Below, in pieces: positions 33,085 through 40,376 of a stretch of 64,000 nucleotides of DNA. The DNA comes from VRUE01 sp963774555 (GTDB lineage Bacteria > Actinomycetota > Thermoleophilia > Solirubrobacterales > 70-9). The notes beneath the pieces are model-generated. The model saw nothing but the letters and a program-made list of their open reading frames with translations. It ran no database searches and was not told the DNA's origin. The position numbers and the translations under genes are program-made. The stretch lies in contig CAVZFL010000002.1 in NCBI GenBank assembly GCA_963774555.1, forward strand, positions 310,001 through 374,000, read 5' to 3'. Every line of letters begins with the position of its first letter. The stretch's first letter is position 1.

Positions 33085-33764
33085 CCGAAGAAGCCGAGCT
33101 GGTCGGCGGGGGGCTCGGGTGTCGCCTCGGCCTCTTTGGCCTCCTCCTCCAGCTCCTCAATCGGCTCGGCGGCCACCGGCGGGCCCATTGCCAGCAGGCT
33201 CGGGAGCTTCTCGAAATCGGTCCGCAGGGTCTCCTTGACCGCCGGCGTGCGCAGCGCCGCCGCGGGGTGGAAGAGCGGCAGCAGGAACACGGTGCGGCCG
33301 CCGAGCTCGTGCACCTGGGGATCACCGTGGACCCGGGTGATGCCGGCCGGGTTGCCGCTGAGCAGCTTGGTCGCGAAGTTGCCGAGAGTGCAGATCACCG
33401 TCGGCTCGATCAGCCGCACCTGCTCGAAGAGGTACGGCTTGCAGGCCTCGATCTCCATTGGCTGCGGGTCGCGGTTGCCCGGCGGGCGGCTCTTCAGCAC
33501 GTTGGCGATGAAGACCTGCTCACGCGAGAGCCCGATCCCCTCCAGCATCTGGTTGAGCAGCTGGCCGGCGCGGCCGACGAAGGGCAGCCCCTGCCGATCC
33601 TCTTCGGCCCCCGGCGCCTCGCCGACGAACATCAGGTCGGCGTCCGCGTCGCCGGCGCCGAAGACCGCCTTGGTCCGCGTCTCGTGCAGGGGACACCTGG
33701 TGCAAGCCTGCACGTCTTTGTAGAGGGCGACCAGCTCCTCGCGCCGCTCCTCCGCCGTCGCCAT
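33081..33764 (-). CDS. Family 4 uracil-DNA glycosylase (iron-sulfur)
   Basis: A 227-residue enzyme that removes uracil from DNA. Features of type 4 (UdgA) enzymes: a Cys21-x-x-Cys24 pair (ACTRCPL), two later cysteines (EACKPYL and TVICTLGN), completing a [4Fe-4S] site; motif GEAPGAEEDRQGLPFVG; and the catalytic-loop HP in LLPLFHPAAALR. The C-terminal 45 residues are an acidic, proline-rich tail (EEEAKEAEATPEPPADQLGF) ending in QLGFFG, which resembles a beta-clamp-binding motif. The tail is longer than in typical members, so clamp recruitment is a testable inference. In an operon with fmdB and tsaE. Confidence 0.92.
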   Translation of the reverse strand: MATAEERREELVALYKDVQACTRCPLHETRTKAVFGAGDADADLMFVGEAPGAEEDRQGLPFVGRAGQLLNQMLEGIGLSREQVFIANVLKSRPPGNRDPQPMEIEACKPYLFEQVRLIEPTVICTLGNFATKLLSGNPAGITRVHGDPQVHELGGRTVFLLPLFHPAAALRTPAVKETLRTDFEKLPSLLAMGPPVAAEPIEELEEEAKEAEATPEPPADQLGFFG

Positions 33765-34021
33765 CAGAGCCCGCCCTTCGCCCGCTTGCGCCTGCTCTCG
33801 GCCAACCGCTCACCTCGCGCCGCTTCCCGCTCGCGCCGCTGCGATTCACCGGAACGCACCTTTGCGCCGCGCGGCTGGCGCCCTGCAGGCGATACCGGGG
33901 AAAGCAGCCGGCAGGTGCGCTCCGAGCCGCACGCCGGACAAGGAAGGCTGCCGGTCTCCGCGCCGGTCAGCTCCTCGAAGCGGGCTCCGCACTCCTCGCA
34001 CTCGAACTCGTAGACAGGCAC
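33764..34021 (-). CDS. FmdB-family zinc ribbon protein
   Basis: An 85-residue protein: MPVYEFECEECGARFEELTG and SLPCPACGSERTCRLLSP give the two Cys-x-x-Cys pairs of the FmdB/CxxC_CXXC_SSSS zinc ribbon, followed by a basic, disordered tail rich in Arg/Lys/Ser. Members are putative regulators without a defined role. The stop shares one base with the udg start (TGATG), and 20 bases separate it from panB upstream. Confidence 0.9.
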   Translation of the reverse strand: MPVYEFECEECGARFEELTGAETGSLPCPACGSERTCRLLSPVSPAGRQPRGAKVRSGESQRREREAARGERLAESRRKRAKGGL

Positions 34022-34041
34022 GTGACGCCCATCTTAAGTCG

Positions 34042-34977
34042 CTACGGCAGCGGCTCCCAGTCCCAGGCCTTGGCCGAGGTGAGGCTCTCCTGGTCGAGGT
34101 AGCGGCGGAACTCGTCGAGCTCGGCGGGCTCGACGCTGTAGACGTGATCGGGCTCGGGGAAGTGGGCGGTGCGGACCTCGTCGACGTATTGGCGCATGCC
34201 GTCGACCATCTGGCCGTGGATGTCGGCGTATTGCTTGACGAATTTGGCCATGCGGCCGGTGGTGATGCCGAGCAGGTCGTGGAAGACGAGAACCTGGCCG
34301 GCCGTGGCGGGGCCGGCGCCGATGCCGATCGTCGGAATCTCCAGCTTCTCGACGATCGCCTCGGTGACGGCGGCGGGCACCGCCTCGAAGACGATCGCGA
34401 AGCAGCCGACCGCCTGCAGGGCGAGGGCGTCCTCGCAGAGCTGGATCGCGCTCTGCGCGGTCTTGCCCTGGGCTTTGTAGCCGCCCAGGGCTGTGGCGGT
34501 CTGCGGGGTGAGGCCGACGTGGCCCATCACCGGGATGCCGGAGCGGACGATCGCCCGGGCGCGCTCGATCGAGACCCCTCCCGCCTCCAGCTTGACCGTC
34601 TGACAGCCGGTCTCCTTGACCAGGCGCTGCGCATTCTGGATCGCGATCTCGTTGCTCGCCTCGTAGCTGCCCATCGGCATGTCGCCGACCATCAGCGGCG
34701 TCCGCAGGCCGCGGCGCACCGCTTTGCCGAGGACCAGCATCTCCTCCAGCGTCACCGCCTCGGTGCCGCTGTGGCCGAGCACGACGTTGGCCGCCGAGTC
34801 GCCGACGAGGACGATGTCGACGCCGGCCTCCTCGGCCACCTTGGCCGAGGGGAAGTCATAGGCGGTGACCATCGCGATCGGTTCGCCCTTTGCCTTCATC
34901 TCGGCCAGACGCGGCAGGCTGACCGGCGGGCGCTCAGCCGGCGGCGGCGCGGTGTGGGAGCGGGCGCCGGAGCTCAT
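34042..34977 (-). CDS. panB: 3-methyl-2-oxobutanoate hydroxymethyltransferase
   Basis: A 311-residue enzyme that makes ketopantoate from alpha-ketoisovalerate and methylenetetrahydrofolate, the first step of pantothenate synthesis. Conserved parts: MVTAYDFPSAKVAEEAGVDI, LVGDSAANVVLGHSGTEAVT (metal-binding Asp), VKLEAGG, VMGHVGLTPQT and ITTGRMAKFVKQYADI. A 30-residue N-terminal extension (SHTAPPPAERPPVSLPRLAE) precedes the core. The ATG at 34977 shares one base with the panD stop. panC, panD and panB follow one another, so the whole pathway to pantothenate except ketopantoate reductase is here. Confidence 0.96.
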   Translation of the reverse strand: MSSGARSHTAPPPAERPPVSLPRLAEMKAKGEPIAMVTAYDFPSAKVAEEAGVDIVLVGDSAANVVLGHSGTEAVTLEEMLVLGKAVRRGLRTPLMVGDMPMGSYEASNEIAIQNAQRLVKETGCQTVKLEAGGVSIERARAIVRSGIPVMGHVGLTPQTATALGGYKAQGKTAQSAIQLCEDALALQAVGCFAIVFEAVPAAVTEAIVEKLEIPTIGIGAGPATAGQVLVFHDLLGITTGRMAKFVKQYADIHGQMVDGMRQYVDEVRTAHFPEPDHVYSVEPAELDEFRRYLDQESLTSAKAWDWEPLP

Positions 34978-35390
34978 CAGGCCATCTCCGCCTGGGAGGC
35001 GTGGGTGGGCTCGGCGAGCAGCACCTCGGGATGGCTGTCGACGGCGACGATCTCGTTCTCGTCGTCGACGTGGACGACGACCGGCGAGTAGGCCTCGAGG
35101 TCGCTCTCGTCGTAGGCGCCGAAGGAGGCGACGATGATCTTGTGGCCGGGGCGGGTCAGGTGGGCGGCGGCGCCGTTGACCTGCATCGTCCTCGAGCCGG
35201 GCTCGCCGTCGATCACGTAGGTGACGAAGCGGGCGCCGTTGTCGATGTCCCAGACGTGGACCTGCTCGTTGGTGATCAGGTCGGCGCTCGCCATCAGCTC
35301 GGTGTCGATCGTGATGCTGCCGATGTAGTCGACGTCGCAATCGGTCACCGTGGCGCGGTGGATCTTGGACTTGAGCATCTGCCTCTGCAT
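34977..35390 (-). CDS. panD: Aspartate 1-decarboxylase proenzyme
   Basis: A 137-residue pyruvoyl enzyme that makes beta-alanine for pantothenate. The self-cleavage site is Gly24-Ser25 in DYIGSITID, at the same position as in E. coli when translation starts at MQRQMLKSKIHRATV. Other conserved parts are NGARFVTYVIDGEPGS, NGAAAHLTRPGHKIIVASFG, and VVVHVDDENEIV. The C-terminus is 15 residues longer than in E. coli. It shares one base with panB and follows panC by 46 bases, so it is part of one transcript. Confidence 0.96.
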   Translation of the reverse strand: MQRQMLKSKIHRATVTDCDVDYIGSITIDTELMASADLITNEQVHVWDIDNGARFVTYVIDGEPGSRTMQVNGAAAHLTRPGHKIIVASFGAYDESDLEAYSPVVVHVDDENEIVAVDSHPEVLLAEPTHASQAEMA

Positions 35391-35436
35391 CGAATCTCCA
35401 GTCAGTGCCTGTGGTTGGTCGGTTCCAAGCTCGTGT

Positions 35437-36342
35437 TCATGGGTGGATCAAGACGTTGTCGATCAGGCGGGCGCCGCCGACCCGGGCGGCGAGCGCGATC
35501 AGGATCGGGCGCTCGCCCAGCTCGGTGACGGGCGCCAGCGACTCGGCATCGCGCGCCTCGAGGTACTCGGGCTCGATCGCGGCGGCGCGAAGCTCGGCGC
35601 GGGCTGCATCGAGCGCAGCCCTCAGGCCAGCCGCGCGAGCCGCTGCCTGCGCGGCGCGCAGCGCCCGCGAGAGCGCCGCCGCCTGCCCCCGCGCGCGCGG
35701 GTCGAGGTAGGCGTTGCGCGAGCTCATCGCCAGCCCGTCCGGCTCGCGCACGATCGGCAGCACCTCGATCCGCAGCGGGAAGTCGAGGTCGCGGACCATC
35801 TGGCGGATCACCGCCACCTGCTGGGCGTCCTTCTGGCCGAAGTAGGCGACGTCGGGCCCGACCGAGTTGAAGAGCTTGGCGACGACCGTGGTGACGCCGC
35901 GGAAGTGCTCGCGGCCGCGGCGCGAGGGGTCGCCGTCGAGCACGCCGGTCAGCTGGCCCTCGACCTCGACCCGGGTGGCGAAGCCTTCGGGGTAGACGGC
36001 ATCGACGGGCGGCGCGTAGACGAGGTCGACGCCGGCCTCGGCAGCAAGACGGAGGTCGCGCTGCTCGTCGCGCGGATAGCGGTCGAGGTCCTCTCCCGGC
36101 CCGAACTGGGCCGGGTTGACGAAGAGGCTCATCACCACCACATCGCACTCGGCGCGGGCGGCCTGCAGCAGCGAGAGATGGCCCTCGTGCAGGAAGCCCA
36201 TCGTCGGCACCAGGCCGATCCGGGCGCCGTCGCGCCGTGCAGGGGCAAGCGCGGCTCGAAGCTCATCCCTTGCGCGGAAGAGCTTCACGTCGCCTTGGGC
36301 GTGTGGTGGATCGACGAGTTCGACGGGAGTCATAAGGTCCAT
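35437..36342 (-). CDS. panC: Pantoate-beta-alanine ligase
   Basis: A 301-residue cytidylyltransferase-fold enzyme that joins pantoate with beta-alanine using ATP. Present are MGFLHEGHLSLL (HxGH motif), SLFVNPAQFGPGEDLDRYPR, DVAYFGQKDAQQVAVIRQMV and MSSRNAYL (KMSKS equivalent), all in order. The first 20 residues include a short extension before the VKLFRARDEL start of the fold. It is the first gene of panC-panD-panB and lies 20-odd bases from a TATAAT box with an inverted repeat overlapping its -35 region. The operon continues with fmdB, udg and tsaE. Confidence 0.96.
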   Translation of the reverse strand: MDLMTPVELVDPPHAQGDVKLFRARDELRAALAPARRDGARIGLVPTMGFLHEGHLSLLQAARAECDVVVMSLFVNPAQFGPGEDLDRYPRDEQRDLRLAAEAGVDLVYAPPVDAVYPEGFATRVEVEGQLTGVLDGDPSRRGREHFRGVTTVVAKLFNSVGPDVAYFGQKDAQQVAVIRQMVRDLDFPLRIEVLPIVREPDGLAMSSRNAYLDPRARGQAAALSRALRAAQAAARAAGLRAALDAARAELRAAAIEPEYLEARDAESLAPVTELGERPILIALAARVGGARLIDNVLIHP

Positions 36343-36368
36343 GCCCTCAGGGTCACGGCCGTGGGCGA

Positions 36369-36411
36369 ATTATAGGCACTCCCGCGTGACGATTCGCGCG
36401 GATTACGTCAC
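36369..36411 (-). promoter_or_regulatory. panC operon promoter with possible operator
   Basis: On the minus strand a perfect TATAAT (36369-36374) lies 27 bases before the panC ATG, giving a leader of about 20 bases. Upstream, GTGACG (36386-36391) and CGTCAC (36406-36411) form an inverted repeat with a near-symmetrical CGCGCG core covering the -35 region, where no TTGACA is seen, so activator or repressor control is likely. Confidence 0.5.
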
Positions 36412-36460
36412 ACAGGGGCGGATATGCGTGCGCGAGGGCGGGTGAACGAGCGCGTGATGC

Positions 36461-38149
36461 TCAGCGCTCGCCCAGCCAGAAGGCAAGCTCTCGCTGCTTG
36501 GCTTTCCAGTCCTCGCCCTTGTAGTACTTGTCCTGCCAGGCCGAGCCGTCTTCGGGGCCTTCCCACTCCTTGCCCTCTTCCTTGGCTTTTTCCGAGCGCA
36601 CGTAGCGCCAGCGGTAGGCGTTGTAGACCGAGATGATGTGGGTCGCGTAGGCGGCGGCGAGACTCGGCTCGGCTTCGATCAGGTTGAGGTTGTCGTCGTT
36701 CTCCCGGCTCGCCCGCGGCCCGAGGTTGTGCGAGCCGGTCATCACCACGGGCTTGGGGCCGAACGGATCGAGCACGACGACCTTGGAGTGGACCTTGACG
36801 ATGTCCAATCCGCCGGGCTCCTTGTCCCAGGAGGCAAAGCGTTTGTCGACGTTGCTGGGTAGGACGATGTCGGGGTCGGCTTTGTCGAGCTCGCCGCGGT
36901 GGATCAGGCCGACCAGGGCTTTGTCTTTGGAGTTGGCCTGGGGATCCTGGTTCAACACCCCGTGCACGTAGAGGCTGGCGTCGTAGTTGGCCGAGCTCGG
37001 GTCGGCGCGGTCCATGATCGCGTTGAAGAGCGATTCGGACGGCCCCGGGTTGAACATCAGGAAGAGGATCCCCCGCTTGGCTTCGGCGATCAACCGGCGG
37101 GCATCGACCAGATCGACGTAGTCGTCGACCGGCACAAACCAGGTCCCGATGCTGCCCTTGGCCAGCGGCTGCGAGCGCTTCGAGTCGTTGCCGCTGACGA
37201 GTTTCTCGGGGAAGTCGTCTCCAGCTTCTTCCAGCGCAGTCCACTGCTTGCGGTAGTAGCCCGCGACCTCCTTGCGCTCTACCAGCAGGCCATTCTGCAC
37301 CTGGGTGCAGAGGCCGGTCATCGTCCAGTTGGTCGAGCCGGTCCAGACCCGCAGCGGCTCGGACTCGGGCTTGGATAAGACCAGGAACTTGTTGTGGGCG
37401 AGGCGGCCGCCGGTCATCCGGTCGTGCACGTCGACCTTGGCGTCGCGCAGTGTCTTGCGGGCGGCAGCGCTGTCGTCGCCCTTCTCGTCGGGCCCGTTGG
37501 CGAGGATCACATGGGCGCGCGGCCCGATCGCGCAGAGACCGTCGATCAGCTCCGGGTCGTCGAGCTGGAAGAGCGCCGCGTGGACCGCCGCCTCGGGGTC
37601 CGCCTCGGTGTCGGCGAGCAGTTTCAGCATTGGCGGCCGCAGCTCCCCGGAGAGGTAATCGCGCAGCGAGTCCCCCTCTGTGGCGATCGCATCGCGCAGT
37701 TTCTTGGTCCACGGTTTGTCGGCTTTAAGCCGGTGGGCGATCGACTGGGTCGAGAGCACGCCGCGGTTGAAGTAGGCGGAGAGGCCATCGCCGGCGTCGG
37801 CGGTCACCTCGACCGGATCGCTCCAGGGGCTTGCCTTCGCACTGACCTCCTCGAGGTCTCCGGCTTTGCCGACCAGCGGCACGACGCGGTAGCTGAGCGT
37901 TTTGCCGGGCCGAGCGAAGACGTCGGTCCAGCCGAAGCGCTGGATCGGCCATTCGGTGCTGGGGCGATGCTCGCCTTCCTTGCGTTCCTGGCCGGCAAAC
38001 GGCGTGAAGGTGTGAACCGGTTCGGCGTCTTCGCCCTTGGGCTTTCGGTACAGGGCGAATCCGATGCAGCCGGGAATCGGCTCGGGATAGCGCCAGATCA
38101 CGTAGGTGTCGTCGCAGTTGGCGCGGGCCTTGATCGCGATCTCGGCCAT
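36461..38149 (-). CDS. Phospholipase-D-like protein with two HKD-type motifs
   Basis: A 562-residue protein of the PLD superfamily. After an N-terminal region with beta-sandwich features (about 120 residues) come two catalytic halves: first AHNKFLVLSKPE with WTGSTNWTMTG, second VHSKVVVLDPFGP with VMTGSHNLGPRAS, each with the H-x-K and G-S-x-N pattern. Such proteins act as phospholipases, nucleases or transphosphatidylases. No signal peptide is visible, so an intracellular target such as DNA or membrane lipid is likely. It is a single-gene unit with its own AT-rich promoter at 38159-38188 and no visible ribosome binding site, so the mRNA may be leaderless. The isolated context fits defence or stress genes, but that is inference. 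Confidence 0.78.
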   Translation of the reverse strand: MAEIAIKARANCDDTYVIWRYPEPIPGCIGFALYRKPKGEDAEPVHTFTPFAGQERKEGEHRPSTEWPIQRFGWTDVFARPGKTLSYRVVPLVGKAGDLEEVSAKASPWSDPVEVTADAGDGLSAYFNRGVLSTQSIAHRLKADKPWTKKLRDAIATEGDSLRDYLSGELRPPMLKLLADTEADPEAAVHAALFQLDDPELIDGLCAIGPRAHVILANGPDEKGDDSAAARKTLRDAKVDVHDRMTGGRLAHNKFLVLSKPESEPLRVWTGSTNWTMTGLCTQVQNGLLVERKEVAGYYRKQWTALEEAGDDFPEKLVSGNDSKRSQPLAKGSIGTWFVPVDDYVDLVDARRLIAEAKRGILFLMFNPGPSESLFNAIMDRADPSSANYDASLYVHGVLNQDPQANSKDKALVGLIHRGELDKADPDIVLPSNVDKRFASWDKEPGGLDIVKVHSKVVVLDPFGPKPVVMTGSHNLGPRASRENDDNLNLIEAEPSLAAAYATHIISVYNAYRWRYVRSEKAKEEGKEWEGPEDGSAWQDKYYKGEDWKAKQRELAFWLGER

Positions 38150-38158
38150 CGAGGCGGC

Positions 38159-38188
38159 AATTTATGCCCCGGCTGTCTTAGTTGTCAA
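38159..38188 (-). promoter_or_regulatory. Promoter of the PLD-like gene, probably leaderless
   Basis: A consensus TTGACA (38183-38188, minus strand), an 18-base spacer and TAAATT (38159-38164) stand in the most AT-rich patch of the window. The predicted transcription start (about 38152) is within a few bases of the ATG at 38149, and no Shine-Dalgarno sequence is present. Confidence 0.6.
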
Positions 38189-38215
38189 TTATTTTAAAGT
38201 GAACTGTCCTGTTTG

Positions 38216-38821
38216 TCATAGAGGGACGCTGCCGATCGGCGCCGCCGGGGCGCCAGCGGCGATCGTCCCTGATGGCAGGTCGTGGGTCACCACCGAGTTG
38301 GCGCCGATCACACAGCGCTCACCGATCGTCACACCACTGGTGACCACGCAGTTGACGCCGAACCAGCAATTGGGGCCGATCTTTACCGGGCCCTTGGAGG
38401 TGAATCCCTGCTGGGTGACGGGGGTCTCGGGGTCGTCGAAGCGGTGGGCGGAATCGCCGACGAAGCAGCCGTTGGCGAACATCGTGTGGTCGCCGATCTC
38501 GATCGACTCCAGCGCCGCCAGCATCGTGTTGCGGTTGAGGAAGCAGTCGGCGCCGATCTCGATCCGCGCCTGCGGCGCCAGGGTCAGCCAGCAGCCGGGC
38601 TCGAGCAATGTCCCTTCGCCAATTCGCAGCCTGCCCTGCTCCAGCGCCTCGAGCAGCTCGCCCTCGACCGGCTGGCGCACGAAGAAGCCGCCGCGGGCAG
38701 CGTGGCGGGCCAGGCGCCAGCGCCGCAGCGGACGGCGGTTGCGCTCATACCAGCGCCGCTTCGCCCACCACACCCGCCAACCCGTCTGCTCGCCGGCCAC
38801 CTCCCTAGCTTTCCAGAGCAA
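38216..38821 (-). CDS. Hexapeptide-repeat acyltransferase
   Basis: A 201-residue left-handed beta-helix (LbetaH) protein: turns of the I-G-x-x-x type such as IGADCFLNRNTMLAALESIE, IGDHTMFANGCFVG, VKIGPNCWFGVNCVVTSG and IGERCVIGANSVVT, ending APAAPIG. This is the fold of maltose/galactoside O-acetyltransferases; the HRFDDPETPV loop is where the catalytic histidine sits in such enzymes. The acceptor is unknown, possibly a sugar. The first 60 residues are a helical N-terminal region (WWAKRRWYERNRRPLRRWRL). It ends next to the AT-rich PLD promoter. Confidence 0.87.
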   Translation of the reverse strand: MLWKAREVAGEQTGWRVWWAKRRWYERNRRPLRRWRLARHAARGGFFVRQPVEGELLEALEQGRLRIGEGTLLEPGCWLTLAPQARIEIGADCFLNRNTMLAALESIEIGDHTMFANGCFVGDSAHRFDDPETPVTQQGFTSKGPVKIGPNCWFGVNCVVTSGVTIGERCVIGANSVVTHDLPSGTIAAGAPAAPIGSVPL

Positions 38822-38867
38822 CCGAGAGTAGGGTCGGCCCGCAACCGGCGAAGGAGAAAACGCGGCA

Positions 38868-39356
38868 ATGGGAATGTTCGAAATGAGTCCGGACCAGGTC
38901 GCCGAGTGGCGGCGTCAATGCCAGGAGCTCGTCGCCCCGCGCATCAGCGATGAAGAGGTGCTTGCCGCGGCCGGATTCCGCCAGGGCGGCGCCAGCGCCA
39001 ACTACGCCGCCTCCAAGGCGCAGATGGGCGGCCTCGTCTACGCCGGGATCAAGATGCTGCGTAAGAAGAAGGCTGGTGGGCTGCCCGAAAAGGTGATGCT
39101 CGCGGTCACGCCGCAGCGGCTATACGCCTTCAAGCTCGGCGTCGGCCGCAGCTACAAGATCGGCGACGAGGTCGGCAACTGGGAGCGCGCCGGGCTGAAG
39201 GTGAGCGCCGATGCCAGTGGCGGCATGACCGCGCTGACGATCGAGTCTCCCGCCACGGGCGAAAAGGCGACCCTGGTCGGGATCAGCGTCAAGGACGATC
39301 CGGTCAGCCAGGAGCTGATCGAGGTGCTGCAGGGCGCGGCGCCGGCGGCAGACTGA
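38868..39356 (+). CDS. Cytoplasmic protein of unknown function, PH-like
   Basis: A 162-residue protein: a helical N-terminus (SPDQVAEWRRQCQELVAPRI), GASANYAASKAQMGGLVYAG, a basic stretch MLRKKKAGGLPEKVMLAVTP, then a beta-rich domain QRLYAFKLGVGRSYKIGDEV and KVSADASGGMTALTIESP typical of bacterial PH-like or YdbT/bPH folds. No signal peptide or membrane span is seen. A GGAGA 13 bases before the ATG is its ribosome binding site. It precedes the ROK kinase by 2 bases and is likely co-transcribed with it. Function unknown. Confidence 0.75.
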   Translation: MGMFEMSPDQVAEWRRQCQELVAPRISDEEVLAAAGFRQGGASANYAASKAQMGGLVYAGIKMLRKKKAGGLPEKVMLAVTPQRLYAFKLGVGRSYKIGDEVGNWERAGLKVSADASGGMTALTIESPATGEKATLVGISVKDDPVSQELIEVLQGAAPAAD

Positions 39357-39358
39357 CG

Positions 39359-40321
39359 ATGGCCGGCGGCGACCTGCGCGGCGGCATCGACCTCGGCGGC
39401 ACCAAGATCCAGACGGTGATCGTCGATTCCGCTGGTGAGGTCCACGGCGAAGCCCGCCACCCCACTCCAACCTCCGGCGGACCCGCCGACGTGGCGCGGG
39501 CGATGGAGGACGCGCTGCGCGAGGCGGCCTCGGCCGCTGCGGTTAAGCCGGAGGCGCTGGAAGGCGTCGGCGTCGGCTCACCGGGCGATGCCGACGGCAA
39601 GACCGGCGTGGTCAGCGGCGCCCGCAACCTGCCCGGTTGGGAGGGCAGCTTCCCGCTCGGCGAGGCGCTGTCCAAGGCGCTCGGCGCCGAGGTGCGGATC
39701 GGCAACGACGTCCAGGTCGCGGTCGAAGGCGAGCACCGGCTCGGCGGCGGGCGCCCCTTCGACTCGCTGCTCGGCGTCTGGTGGGGAACCGGCGTCGGCG
39801 GCGGCATCATCCTCGGCGGCAAGCCCTGGCTCGGCCGCGGCGCCGCCGGTGAGATCGGTCACATCGTGGTCAAGCGAAACGGCGCCCGCTGTCCCTGCGG
39901 ACGGCGCGGCTGCATGGAGGCCTACGCCGGCCGCGCCGCGATGGAGGCCAAGGCGCGACGCGAACACGACGACGGCGTTGAGACGGACCTCTTCAACATC
40001 ATGCGCAAACGCGGCAAAGACCGCCTCACCAGCTCGGTCTGGGAGCACGCCCTGCGCGAGAAGGACCACCTGACCGAGAGCCTGCTCCGGCGCGCGGTGC
40101 GCTACCTCGGCACCGGCATCGCCTCCGCCTGCAACCTGCTCGACGTCGAGGCGATCGTGATCGGCGGCGGGCTGGGCGTGCGCTTCGGTGAGCGCTTCGC
40201 CGCCGAGATCGAGCGCGAGATGGCCAAGCACATCTTCGTCGCCGACAACCCGCCGAAGATGAAGATCGCCGAGCTCGGCGACCTCGGCGGCGCAGTCGGC
40301 GCCTCGCTTCTCTTCGGGTAA
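39359..40321 (+). CDS. ROK-family sugar kinase (glucokinase-like)
   Basis: A 320-residue kinase: phosphate-binding GGIDLGGTKIQTVIVDSAG at the start, substrate motif GNDVQVAVEGEHRLGGG, GVWWGTGVGGGIILGG, AGEIGHIVVKRNGARC, the ROK zinc signature CPCGRRGCMEAY (residues about 180-191) and IVIGGGLGVRFGERFAAE. It phosphorylates a hexose with ATP (or polyphosphate), probably glucose. A xylose-type ABC importer is encoded convergently just beyond a terminator-like hairpin, so sugar uptake and phosphorylation genes sit together though on opposite strands. Confidence 0.9.
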   Translation: MAGGDLRGGIDLGGTKIQTVIVDSAGEVHGEARHPTPTSGGPADVARAMEDALREAASAAAVKPEALEGVGVGSPGDADGKTGVVSGARNLPGWEGSFPLGEALSKALGAEVRIGNDVQVAVEGEHRLGGGRPFDSLLGVWWGTGVGGGIILGGKPWLGRGAAGEIGHIVVKRNGARCPCGRRGCMEAYAGRAAMEAKARREHDDGVETDLFNIMRKRGKDRLTSSVWEHALREKDHLTESLLRRAVRYLGTGIASACNLLDVEAIVIGGGLGVRFGERFAAEIEREMAKHIFVADNPPKMKIAELGDLGGAVGASLLFG

Positions 40322-40336
40322 TCGAACGAGACGCGT

Positions 40337-40361
40337 ATTTCCCATGCCATGCATGGGAAAT
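40337..40361. terminator. Hairpin between convergent kinase and importer genes
   Basis: ATTTCCCATGC (40337-40347) and GCATGGGAAAT (40351-40361) form a perfect 11-base stem around a 3-base loop, with looser pairing of GAGAC/GTCTC further out. Its place between two converging genes suits a bidirectional terminator. Confidence 0.65.
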
Positions 40362-40376
40362 CGGCGTTTCGTTGTC

